NCBI GenBank assembly: GCA_051530055.1
Contig: CM121342.1
Coordinates: 6,944,001 to 7,008,000, forward strand
DNA length: 64,000 nt
Source: Neoechinorhynchus agilis
Taxonomy: Eukaryota > Acanthocephala
Direction: 5' to 3'
Shown piece by piece: positions 22,363-32,732 of the stretch. Positions within the stretch are counted from its first letter, which is position 1; every line of letters begins with the position of its first letter. Below the pieces are notes generated by a model. The model saw only the letters and a program-made list of their open reading frames with translations. It did no database searches and had not been told where the DNA came from. A program made the position numbers and the translations under genes.

Positions 22363-25300
22363 TTATCTAAGGTCTAGACTTTAACAAGAATCAGTATTAA
22401 GTCTGAAGAGTGTGTAACATTTGTGCCCTTAGAAGCAACAACCAAATGAAGGTATGACTAAATTTGACAAGCTTGGTGGTATACGTAGCCCTTGTCACGC
22501 TTCCAAAACTGTGAGTTTGGTTACAAACACTTTTTGAAGGTGTTCAACATTTGTGGAACAACGTGAGTGTTCGGTGAATTTTGGTACAAAATTGCGAACC
22601 ATTTTGTTTGAAGTCCGACGGACGAAATATTCGGAATTAATCTCTCTTTTTATCATCAAACAAAAATATAATAATAACACATATTTCTTAATCCACGCGG
22701 TTGTTGATTATGGAGTGGATTACGAGTTCGAATAAGTGAGAAAGTCGGTGATATTCTTGTAAGGTTGGATCTTTTCGGTTGATGGTATGGAGAAATGAGG
22801 GGGCGGGACTTTGGGGGGGAGGATGAAATGAATTGGGATTATTTTGCTCATGTGAAAAGGATGGTTCCGCCGCCGATGAAAAGTGACGAATTATTGATGT
22901 GTTTTCCCGTTGATTGACGGACAAACTCTGCATTTTACATTGAATTAAGATGATTGCGTGATGAATTGACATTAAAAAAAACGTTTTTTACTATATGTTT
23001 AGCTCTTATTTTGATTGGTTCTTTTTGTTATTTCGCTCGCATTTTCGGATCATACGGCGAAAACTCGACGCTACCTGAAAAACCTAAAAATAAACTTTTT
23101 CGTCGATTTTAACATATATATATATATTAACAACCCTGAATTTGTTTATTGTAATAATATTGAGTAAACATGGAGAATTTATAATTATGGAAACTATCGA
23201 CACATGGAGGATAATCAATAAAGAGACGTTACCGTTCAGCTCGTAAATGATCTTTGAATTACTTTAAATTGGAAAAATAATAATAATTATGGGTGTAAGG
23301 GTCAATTTGGGGAATAGTGTTTAAAATTTTATTTAGATACTTTGGACTTTTATTGTGTTCACTGGGACATTTCGCCTATGGTCACAATCTTCGATCCACA
23401 AAAATTTATTTTTAAAAAAATGCAACTGCGTTTGATAAACTCAAAAACAAAAGCATTTCATCTCATGATGCTAAATATGAATCAATAACAATCTCCCATT
23501 TTACTAATATATAATTCTGAAGGGTTTCTCACTTAAGTCGAAGTAGCGTACTTATTCTTTATTAAATACATTGATTTCTCATTTCTAAACCTCTTCTAGA
23601 CTAGTTTTACGTTTTCTTTATGTCTAGAATGAAAAACTTTATTTGTTTTTGACCTGATTCATATTTTCCATTGTAAATTACACACACAGTAAAGATTCTT
23701 TGTTTAAAAAATAAATGTCGTAGATTTTTCACCTTATACGCTCGAAATGAAGCTGAGAAAAGGTTGTTCTCCTACAACTATAAAATAATTTTGACGCTAG
23801 CGATCTCATTTAAAATTAAATTTCAACCGATCAATAAATAATCAAATTGTTAATGAAGAAATCGTTCTGTGAGGAGTATTGCCTTGCCATGAAATAATCA
23901 CTAAAATGTACAGGCAGCATTACAAAAAATAAAATAACATGAAATATTCATGGTTTAAAAGACAACATATGAAAATCAGTCCTTCGCCGTTTTACAATTA
24001 CTTCCTTAATAAGAACACTTTTGATGGAATGTGTAAACCAAAGCAAGGCAAAAACTCATACCCTTTCCGCAACCTTCTAAATAAGGAAAAAAGATTTATT
24101 TGTAACCATGCAAATTTTCGAGGCCTTAACCTCCATATCAAAAGCATTGTTTGTAAGTTTTTAAATATGTGTGAGAAGGTGGTTGAGACCACGAAAATTT
24201 GCATGTAAATAAATCTCGAGGAGGGAAAAGCTCGCCGTATATGGATAAAATGAACCCCTCGAAGGAAAAACTCGATTGAATAACGAAAAAGGTTTCAGGA
24301 CTTTTGATTCAACCTGTGGAATACCCATGTCTAGAAAAATTAAAAGTAACAAAATAATTGTCATTTCCCTGACGCTGCAATGATATTTTCGACACCTCTA
24401 CTGCTCAGCTGTCCTATTAGTTTGATTATTTCTATTGACTTTTCTTTATATGATTGAACTTGCCTTTTCAGATTATTTTATGGCTGCACTTACACGCAAG
24501 ATTAGTAAAAAAATAGGATATTTAAATCAAGAATAATAAAGGACCAATAAAATTTAGGCTCTTGATAAAATCCATTTAAAGTAAACAGAGCGTAACTCTG
24601 GTGGTTCACCACGTCCAAAGAAGCAGAGAGTCCAGGTAAAATACGTTTTTAAAATAACAATCAAACGTTTTTCATATTCATTTCAATTCATGACACTCTA
24701 GTCCCAAACATCAATGCGATTTGCTGTGAATCATACCTCGTAAAATTGATTGATTAAATTTTTCTTTACATTTGCTGCTTGGCTCAGATGGATAAAAATC
24801 GTTTTAATTCTATACAGATGAAGAGATTTACAAATTTTATGATGTACAAAAAATCAGAAGCATAAAATAAAGCTGATGTACATGTCTATGGTTTGGAAGA
24901 TCCTTCATAAAGAATAAAGATTGAAACAAATAGTAATCATAGATGGAAAAATCCTTCGGGATGATCAAAGTATAATTTTGGACTGATGAAGCTACATATT
25001 CTCGTTAAAATATTTCAAATAAATCAAATATGTTTTCGCCGGGAGTAAGTTTACCAAAATTATAAAACAAATCGAGCCATTTTTTTGTAGGGATGTAAAT
25101 CATTAGTTTTAAATAGAGTAATTACTCTGTCTATTCGGTACTTTAAAATGATTAAGTGCTTTGTATATCACAGCTCGATTAACTGGGTCAAATTCTTTGT
25201 TTATGTCTGATAAAACAATTAATTATTTGGTTTAAATTATTGAGGCTGAAGGGGTAAAATTCTTCGCATCGTTATGAAAAAAACGATAAATCGATGATGT

Positions 25301-25369
25301 AATTTTAAATAATTTCTTAGAAGTTGATGAGAATCAGTGATTTCCTTAAAAAACCGTTGTATTTAAGTA
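22363..25369. other. Intergenic; decayed satellite copy and foldback, no gene seen
   Basis: About 22600-22860 holds a badly decayed relative of the 268-bp monomer (AATAATAACAC, GTGGATTACGAGTTCG, TAAGGTTGGATCTTTTC). A TATATATATATA tract lies at about 23111-23123. The foldback at 24092-24216 is listed separately. The rest is AT-rich with no supported coding region; in particular I found no kinesin motor exons. Confidence 0.45.
24092..24216. repeat. Foldback element, family of 28418-28636
   Basis: AGATTTATTTGTAACCATGC is matched by an inverted GCATGTAAATAAATCT ending at 24216, with ATGCAAATTTTCG/CGAAAATTTGCAT in both arms. The middle TTGTAAGTTTTTAAATAT is also the loop of the 28.4-kb foldback, so both belong to one family. 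The arms here are more diverged, so this is probably the older copy. Confidence 0.6.
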
Positions 25370-25720
25370 TTTGATCATTATTAACTCCACCAAGAAAGGT
25401 CCCAAGCCCGGTTGAAAAAGGAGCAGGGTTGGCGTCAGGAAGGGCATCCGGCTGTAAAATTCTTGCCAAATTTTGACTCAATGTAAAACCAACAACCGAA
25501 TAAACCAAAGGAGCGACGCGCAAGTTCTTTGCCCGGAGCTTGTGTTAAATCATTAATAAAGTTTGGAAGTGCGAAGTAGCATGGAGAAAATGGAAATAGT
25601 GGGAAATCGCCGACGAGGAAGGCCGAGGAAACGATGGTTAGATTGCATCAAACAGGATAAATTGGTTGTCGAATGAACCGCAACCTCTCTCTCGAGAGAA
25701 AAATGCGTGAGAAGAAGATC
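25370..25720 (+). mobile_element. LINE 3'-end relic (RTE/CR1-like)
   Basis: GGGTTGGCGTCAGGAAGGGC at about 25426-25445 is a phrase I recognise from 3' regions of RTE-type and related LINEs. At 25590-25675 the plus strand encodes GNRRRGRPRKRWLDCIKQD, the typical C-terminal RGRPxxRWLDC motif of such reverse-transcriptase proteins. The coding part then stops. No upstream RT or endonuclease remains, so it is a 5'-truncated decayed copy. Confidence 0.6.
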
Positions 25721-25824
25721 ATTAATTATAGTTAGAATGCGCCAATAATTTTTATAACAAAATTGTTCATTAGTGTATATTAAAAAATCAAGTTTAACGC
25801 AAACACTCATGTATAAAATCAGGA

Positions 25825-26992
25825 TTAAAACTTTTTGTTCCTCCATATAAGTTCGATTGGATCATTGTCCACATATGACATCTCACATTTTTCATTATCT
25901 AAATCTAATTCATGGTTAAATTTAAATTTCATTAAAAAAAAGATGCTTTTACCTGTCGAACCACTTTGTTTAACTAATCTACGGGTACCATGGCGTAAAT
26001 GTAGTTTATCCTGGCGATCGTTGTGATAAGAACGCCGTTGAATTCTATACCTTGAGGAAGCACCTCTGTTGACAATTTCATCGCAACTTGTCGCAGCCGA
26101 ACGTGCTTCTGCTTGATTTAACTGTTGCTTTATTATATCAATATCATGAACAAGCTCATCAACAACTGATTCCAACTGAGACAAACGTACCTCTAATCCG
26201 TCCATGGGTTTCAAAAGTGGAATAGATGGCTCAATATGAACAAAATCCGCCATTAGTAAACGAAATCCAAACTTTAGGTCCCGATTGTCGAACGATGATA
26301 CTACTAAGGTTATTGAACCTTCATCTTCTTCGCTCATGTCTACATCGATGTTATCAAAAAGACCTTTAGTTGAATTTGTTTCACTGTATATCGCACGGAA
26401 AACCAACTTAATTAAAGAATCTACATCGATTAACAGTGCTCCTCGGTTTTGGTGCTGGGGAAGTTCGATTTGAGTACGGCGTATTATGCGCAGCATATCA
26501 GATAAACGAAATTTCCGAAGGTAAGCAACTCCTGAACGTTTTTCAAACACGCGAATCAGCAAACTATTGTCGTTTCTATAATGCTTTGCACTTAAGAATA
26601 ATTCCCTGCCTCGCATTGAACGTTTTATCCATGATTTATGTTTTTGTGAAATTATTTCCGATGACTAAAACGAAGATCCGAAAAGTCCGTTATAAAAAAT
26701 CGAAAAAAAAGCCGAAATGTGTGAACTTCAATGAATTTACAATTCAAAAACTAAATTTACAGAAACCTTCAGTAGGCTACATTTAATTTTTTAGAAATTA
26801 AAAACCTCAACAAACCTCAGTTTGTTTTTGCATTGTGGAAATCCAGCGATCCACTCGTGAAGCATTTTGCGAGCTAAACCGCTGTTGTGCTCGTGTGGTT
26901 AAACCGGATTTATGTGAGTATTCTTGTGGGAAACGGTGGACCACATTTGTGTTAAATGAAACTCGTTTATCAATACCGTTCATAGGATACAT
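25825..26992 (-). CDS. Unrecognised protein with a coiled coil, three exons
   Basis: Exons 26992-26816, 26664-25953 and 25898-25825 (minus) join in phase with donors GAG|GTTTGT and ACAG|GTAAAA and acceptors TTTTAG and TTTAG, giving 320 residues. The first 75 residues are basic and polar. A central region (about 80-200) looks globular with alternating hydrophobics and an acidic stretch DVDMSEEDEG. A coiled coil of about 30 residues follows (about 215-246, LSQLESVVDELVHDI), then an Arg/His-rich tail (SSRYRIQRRSYHNDR). No signal peptide or membrane segment is seen. A globular head followed by a coiled coil recalls the XRCC4/XLF/SAS-6 arrangement, but I see no diagnostic residues and assign no function. 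The 5' neighbour on the same strand is the EF-hand gene; the 3' neighbour is a LINE relic. Confidence 0.65.
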
Positions 26993-28417
26993 TCTGTAAC
27001 GATCTGAACCGAGAACGTTTTGTTTCTACACATTCGAATGTGCTAATGGCTGTTCTTCGAGTTTGCCGGATGGTATACATGTCGCTATACAATATTGTAC
27101 CCTCGATGAGGTTAAATGGAGACGAACAAAGGTTCACAATGAGAAATGCGTCTCGATCTAGACGTTCAGGTTCATCAAGCTACAATTAGTGTCACATTTC
27201 ACATCCAGTTTCCTTGATACTCATCAAACCTATTTCAACAAGCTTTCTTTAGAGAGAAAAAGATTTTGCAATGGCTGTGAAATTAATTACAAGTATGAAA
27301 AATTGCGTATTTGAGCAGGAACTGAAGTTTAAATAAAGAATGTGAAATGATCTTAAAAAATTGAAAACAATCTCTTATGCTTTATGTATCAACCTATAGG
27401 AAAACTTATATTTTTTGCTGAAAAATTTGTGATAAATTTAAAAACAAACTGAATTACAGACTGAATATCCGGTTCCCAAACAAGTTATATATGACAATCT
27501 AAACATTTTACATTACTTTTTTAAATATAAAATTTGAACTCTATGTATATGTTTAAAGTTATAAATTTGAGTGGATTAATCAAAAACGATTTTGGTTTCT
27601 CGATTTAAAGCCTTAAAAAGCATCGAAGAATGTCTAAATTTTCAGTATAGAAAATATCAGCGGTGAAATTTCTGCCAAAAAAAGGTTTATACTCACCAAA
27701 TAAAAGCAGTTCAAGTAATTTTTAATGTAATTAGTAGGTTAAAAAGTTCTAAATGTGTATTAATAATAGAAAACATTTAAAACTCAAGCTTTTGGTTTTA
27801 AGGCTGATGTCTCATCTATTCGTTAAACTCAGAAAATCGTCGCTTATTTGACATATTTTTCAACTTCAAAATTATCGAGATTACTTCTTAAGCCGGGCGA
27901 AATTTGGTCATTTACGATTTACAGAAAAGTTCCAAATTGATTTATTATAACAAAAAGGCTAGTTTATTGCCACGACTTATTATATTGTCATTTAAGTAAA
28001 TTGTAAAGATGTTCATCATTTTCACCTCTTTTTTTTATAATAATTGATTCATTTGATAATTCTCGGCCTTCGCGTATACCACTTCAGTCTATCTAAAATG
28101 CACCCAAGAAGCACTCAATTTCGTTTAAATTTTTTTAAGTTAATGTAGCAAAGCAAAAAAATCCGATTTTTTATGAGATGAGTACAATTAAATGTTCCAA
28201 TGGACGAGAAACTATGCGGAAATGTACAATATACTGTGAGTTTTTCATACTAATTTGCACTCTCCGCTTTTGTCCATGTTATTTTATCCAATTTTTCAAG
28301 AAATCCGTCACGTGATAAGAAACAAAATCCAATTTCGCAAACTTTTGAAAATATTTGCATGACTTTGAAAATATGATATGGATCAGAAAACGATAGTATA
28401 ATTTAATAAATATTCAG
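26993..28417. other. Intergenic, no gene seen
   Basis: Strongly AT-rich sequence with no ORF of note and no recognised repeat. The first 200 bases should include the promoter of the 25825-26992 gene. Confidence 0.4.
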
Positions 28418-28636
28418 TGAAATGGATATTTGTTTTGTGCGGACACCCAGACGTTTTTTATTATGCAAATTTTCGGAGAGCAAAGTCTCCCTCTTCAGGC
28501 TTTTGGTCATTGCTTGTAAGTTTTTAAATATTCGAGAGCAATGACCAAAAACCTGAAGAGGGAGACTTTGCTCTCCGAAAATTTGCATAATAAAAAAAGT
28601 CTGGGTGTCCGCACAAAACAAATCTCGTTTCACCCA
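28418..28636. mobile_element. Near-perfect foldback element with ~98-bp arms
   Basis: The arms (about 28418-28515 and 28533-28636) are almost perfect reverse complements, including TTTGTGCGGACACCCAGACG, ATGCAAATTTTCGGAGAGC and CCTCTTCAGGCTTTTGGTCA. The loop is about 18 bases (GTAAGTTTTTAAATATTC). The low divergence suggests recent formation or gene conversion. It is non-coding; a transcript would form a long double-stranded hairpin. Confidence 0.8.
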
Positions 28637-29082
28637 ACAGTAATAATGAATGAAATGGATATGTGGGCCCAAATTTAATTTCGTTACAACTCGTATTTGG
28701 TGCCACTGTTTGCTTAACCATCGAAAAATCTAAAGTCTCTAATAGGTACAAATTTTATTCTCTATCTTGCTGAATTCAACAAAATGCAATATTTAAATAT
28801 TAACTTAGGTCGACGAAGCACTATTTTATAATTTTAATAACCATTAAAAATATTAAGGAATGAAAGTATTCGTTTTTTTTCGAATATTACTTTCCCTTTT
28901 CTACATGAAATCGCAAAATTTAATGTAGAAAAAGCCGATTTGTCTAATAACACTTTTTTGGACTTATATATTTTATTGAATATTTTGTGAATTTGTAGTG
29001 TTCAACGACCGCACAGGAAAGTGAAAATTATTTTTTTAATCTAAGCATAAACACAATCAGAAGATTATTTGAGAGTATATTG

Positions 29083-29487
29083 TCAGCTAGAAGTATTTTG
29101 AAGCACTTGAACCATAAATTTAAAGAATTCTGTCCAAGAAACCTGTATGAAAAGAAGAGTTCACCTAATTTTTGTCAAATTCAACCAAAAACCTACAGTT
29201 CCATCTCTGTCCGTATCCATTTTATCCATTTGTTGGTTCACTACATGAGGATCAGCATTTATTCCGTTGGATTGAAGTGCACTGAGCATTTCGTTCCTGT
29301 CGATATTCCCTGATTTATCCTGATCAAATGCGTTGAAGGTCGTCGCAATATTGATCATTTGCGATGGTGAGAGAAACGGATAGATTGATAGCTTTACTTC
29401 TGAGTGACTTGATGGTGGTCGAAACGAATGTCGACCATGACCTCCTGTAGACTGTCTATATCCACTTGGATGTTGTCCGTACGACAT
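29083..29487 (-). CDS. Two-EF-hand calcium-binding protein
   Basis: Two exons, 29487-29197 and 29142-29083 (minus), join in phase (ACT|GTAGGT, TACAG|GTT) to give 116 residues. The N terminus is Gly/His/Pro-rich (SYGQHPSGYRQSTGGHG), as in penta-EF-hand proteins. EF loop 1 is DQDKSGNIDRNE (residues 55-66). EF loop 2 is DTDRDGTVSWTE (91-102) and is split by the intron after its seventh residue. Both have canonical calcium ligands at positions 1, 3, 5, 7, 9 and 12. A short hydrophobic helix and stop follow. It is much shorter than ALG-2, calmodulin or sorcin, so a specific partner cannot be given; it is a probable cytosolic calcium sensor or buffer. Confidence 0.75.
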
Positions 29488-30389
29488 TTATATAGGGTTC
29501 AAGATTTTACGAATAGGATTGCAAAAAGTTCTTTGTTTAAAAGACCTAAAACCTTACTTGCTCATGCACAGGCAATGTCTCATCGAAAGCACTCGTTTGT
29601 TTTATTTGGTGATTCATTGTGTGCATCATTTTAGTTTCTTTAGAAAATCAAATGAACCTCGTCGATTTTAAAAGAATTTAATTAATATTTTAATCCTTTA
29701 AATGTATGAGAAAAAATTTTACAATGAAGAAATACTTTGCGCTTTCTAGAAAAAAGCGAGAGAAATGTTTTTAAACTCAAATAGCCTTCATGAGTCTTTT
29801 CGGTTCTTTATTTTCAGAATAACCACGAATAACGCAATCCTTTCGATATATTCTTAAAAGCAAATGAGAAAAATTAATAAAAATTCGTAATTTTTTATGG
29901 AGAAAAATGCGTTAACTTTATTTACTCAAAATCGAGTCTGCAACTTTTTTTTGTCTCAGATATAAATATAATGTACATTCTATATTTCAACGGAAGTTGC
30001 AATTAACATCTAAAAGAACTTTTTAATGATTATTTGCAGAAAAATCGAAGATGGATCATTAAATATATGCTTACATCATCGACTATAGTCAAACGATGAA
30101 ACTTTTAGTCATTGATTTGCTAAATGATAGTCCGACGAAACATACAGTGATTTGAGAATTCTGTGTTTTATTTAAAATTGAAAAGAAGAAAATATTAATC
30201 ATGGAACGAACAAACGAAAACCAATAGTTTCCGGATTTACACTCAAGGAACGTCAAAGCTTCCATTAAAAAATATATTATAAAGCCATGCTGATTGACTA
30301 TTTCACTTTCAATAAAAAAAAATACTTTTTTATTTGTGCAATTCACAAATTTTGGAAGCTTAACGCATTATCGTATTTAAAGTCTTAAT
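29488..30389. other. Intergenic, no gene seen
   Basis: AT-rich sequence between the divergently transcribed EF-hand and twin-domain genes. It contains one AGTCCGACGAAACAT motif (about 30130) related to the dispersed hammerhead-like family. ORFs here have no recognisable content. Confidence 0.4.
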
Positions 30390-30495
30390 GGAGCTGGGCA
30401 TTAGTTTTGACTAGAATTATTAGTTGCTTCAAAGCTGGTAAATAATTAAAAGAACATATAAAAAAGCAGAAAAAAAGGTGATTATATAATGATGA
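30390..30495 (+). repeat. Direct repeat A (copy 1), upstream of the twin-domain gene
   Basis: GAGCTGGGCATTAGTTTTGA and the next ~90 bases recur at about 32238-32343 with over 90% identity by eye (small indels near AATAATTAAAAG). It marks the 5' edge of a locus duplication; see repeat B. Confidence 0.75.
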
Positions 30496-30583
30496 TATGC
30501 CATTCAAAACAAAGTTACGAATCAACAGTAAGTTTTAAGAAAACAAAAACTTGAACACATAACCAAGTTGCGATTCTCGATAG

Positions 30584-30591
30584 TATAAAAG
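30584..30591 (+). promoter_or_regulatory. TATA box of the twin-domain gene
   Basis: TATAAAAG lies 157 bases before the ATG at 30741, with an initiator-like CAATCACTTT about 25-30 bases downstream. A TTTTTATAACTTTTAG tract at about 30670-30685 could be a 5' UTR splice acceptor. Confidence 0.5.
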
Positions 30592-30740
30592 TACGTCGTT
30601 GCTCATGTCAATCACTTTAGTCGTTTCATTTTCAACATCTCCAAACCTTTTTGATTATCGTTCTTAATATTTTTATAACTTTTAGGTGAAAATCAAAGAC
30701 AAAAGCAGGAAACCAGAAAACTTTACAACTGAGGAAATCC

Positions 30741-31610
30741 ATGAGTACAGATACACGAAAACGTAAAGCTGAAAATGGCGACGACCAGCCACGAGACAAG
30801 ATGTTTAAATCGATAACAAGAAATCCTAAATTTCACCCGGAACCGCAAGACCTATTTGAGGACGAATGTGCTTTGAACAGCGAAGAAGATGCTCAGCGAG
30901 TGATCGAAGGTCTCGGAAGGAGTTTAAGGAAACACGACAAAGATGGAATCAATCGGTATCTTAATGATTTCATGGCATCTACATTTATTCAAGTGCGAGC
31001 CATGGAAGCTTATCAATCTTCAATGAAGAATGAAAGGCTTCTACGGGGACGTTACAATAAACAATTTGAAGAGCTGATCAACAAAAGATTTTATATGCGT
31101 TTGTCCTTAAAGCATTCAGCTGTAAAGGAAAGACCTCATCGAAATAATCCGAAGACTTCTAAGGAAAACAAAAGTGAGCGAACTAGAAATCCTAAATTTC
31201 ACCCGGAACCGCAAGACCTATTTGAGGACGAATGTGCTTTGAACAGCGAAGAAGATGCTCAGCGAGTGATCGAAGGTCTCGGAAGGAGTTTAAGGAAACA
31301 CGACAAAGATGGAATCAAACGGTATCTTAATGATTTCATGGCATCTACATTTATTCAAGTGCGAGCCATGGAAGCTTATCAATCTTCAATGAAGAATGAA
31401 AGGCGTCTACGGGGACGTTACAATAAACAATTTGAAGAGCTGAGCAACAAAAGATATTATATGCGTTTGTCCTTAAAGCATTCAGCTGTAAAGGAAAGAC
31501 CTCATCGAAATAATCCGAAGACTTCTAAGGAAAACAAAAGCGAGCGCTACAAAACGTTCAAAAGTGAAAAGCTCAATGTCCTTAAAAGAACCGCCTCAAG
31601 TGAATTGTAG
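30741..31610 (+). CDS. Unrecognised charged protein with two near-identical 122-residue repeats
   Basis: The 289-residue protein starts with a basic segment (STDTRKRKAENGDDQPRDK), a likely nuclear localisation signal. Two copies of a 122-residue module follow, repeating with an exact DNA period of 366 bp. Each module reads NPKFHPEPQDLFEDE, then NSEEDAQRVIEGLGRSLRKH, YLNDFMASTFIQVRAMEAY and a basic tail (HRNNPKTSKENKSER). The copies differ at very few bases, and four changes alter amino acids (N/K, L/R, I/S, F/Y). The module is predicted mostly helical. It has no cysteines beyond one per copy, and no signal peptide or membrane helix. No family was recognised. A TATA box lies upstream and AATAAA at 31635-31640. 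The gene lies between direct repeats A and B, which recur together downstream without the gene. Confidence 0.75.
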   Translation: MSTDTRKRKAENGDDQPRDKMFKSITRNPKFHPEPQDLFEDECALNSEEDAQRVIEGLGRSLRKHDKDGINRYLNDFMASTFIQVRAMEAYQSSMKNERLLRGRYNKQFEELINKRFYMRLSLKHSAVKERPHRNNPKTSKENKSERTRNPKFHPEPQDLFEDECALNSEEDAQRVIEGLGRSLRKHDKDGIKRYLNDFMASTFIQVRAMEAYQSSMKNERRLRGRYNKQFEELSNKRYYMRLSLKHSAVKERPHRNNPKTSKENKSERYKTFKSEKLNVLKRTASSEL

Positions 31611-31634
31611 AATAATGGGAACTATAAATTGTAG

Positions 31635-31640
31635 AATAAA
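31635..31640 (+). terminator. Polyadenylation signal AATAAA of the twin-domain gene
   Basis: AATAAA lies 25 bases after the stop codon, with a second AATAAA-like AAAATAAAAG about 10 bases further on. Confidence 0.5.
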
Positions 31641-31952
31641 CTTAAAGAAAATAAAAGCTTGTCCATGAATTTGAGATAACTGAGACTTGAAATCAATATC
31701 AGCGAGGGAACCAAACCTTTTTAATGAAGAGTAAACGAGCGAGTTTAATCTCAAAAATATACGCAACTTTGAGGTCTTTAAGTAACACACAACCCCCAAT
31801 TAAATTAAATTTTCCTACAATCACCACCGTCCGCAAAATTGGAGCTTCGCTCCTTCTTCGGCTGTCGCTATCACGCCAGCAGCATTGCCTCGTAAACTTG
31901 TTAGATCTCATTTTAAAAGCTGCCTTAAAACTACACGCCATTCAATGTTTAA

Positions 31953-32134
31953 AGATTTATTGTAACCTCAGGAAAGCAGAGTTCAAAGACAATAACGAGT
32001 AGAATTAAGAAAGGTGAAGAAAAGATCAAGTCAACAGTTATGCCGAAATTTATGAGTCGTGGAGTGAACCAACCGAATACGACTTTAATACCCGGCAAAT
32101 TGACTTGAATGCAGTTTCATAAATAGATAATGCC
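31953..32134 (+). repeat. Direct repeat B (copy 1)
   Basis: About 180 bases (starting AGATTTATTGTAACCTCAGG) recur at 32548-32732 with only scattered substitutions. Together with repeat A it frames the twin-domain gene. Confidence 0.8.
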
Positions 32135-32237
32135 GCGGATCAAAGTTGTGATCCTGATTGATTTGGGGATTTCTTGCATCCTGGCCGGTTAACACAACAT
32201 GGAATTAACATTTAATTTGCTGCCTAGAAAGTCAAAG

Positions 32238-32732
32238 AGGAGTTGGGCATTAGTTTTGACTAGAATTATTAGTTGCTTCGAAACTGGTAAATAAAAGAAC
32301 ATAAAAAAAGCAGAAAAAAGGTTATTATATAATGATGATATGTCTTTCAAAATAGACTAATAAATCAAAATGTCGATATTCGAGGAGGTACCTGGGTATA
32401 TGATCAGAATTATTGTTTATGTCTTCATTCGGTAAAGTTTTTTCGATTAAAGACGAATTAAACATCGTCGGGTTCATCATCGGCTTGTTAGTTATTAAAA
32501 GACGTTTCGCATTCGCATAACAGAGCGTTAGAAGCTGAAATTTAAGAAGATTTATTGTAATTTCAGGAAAGCAGAGTTTAAAGACAATAACGAGTAGAAT
32601 TAAGAAAGGTGAAGAAAAGATCAAGTCAACAGTTATGCCGAGATTTATGAGTGGTGGAGTGAACCAACCGAATACGACTTTAATACCCGGCAAATTGACT
32701 TGAATGCAGTTTCATAAGGAGATAATGCCGCA
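32238..32732 (+). repeat. Second copy of the A...B frame, without the gene
   Basis: Repeat A' (32238-32343) and repeat B' (32548-32732) are separated by only about 200 bases, against about 1.46 kb between A and B. The twin-domain gene is absent from this interval. The spacer instead contains GAATTATTGTTTATGTCTTC and TTTTTTCGATTAAAGACG, related to the ~150-bp satellite at 62-64 kb. Confidence 0.65.

Noticed and set aside
22363-25800. Upstream motor exons for the KIF13-like gene
   Set aside because: No ORF on the minus strand carries a kinesin P-loop, switch or FHA-like sequence; the region is satellite debris and AT-rich spacer.
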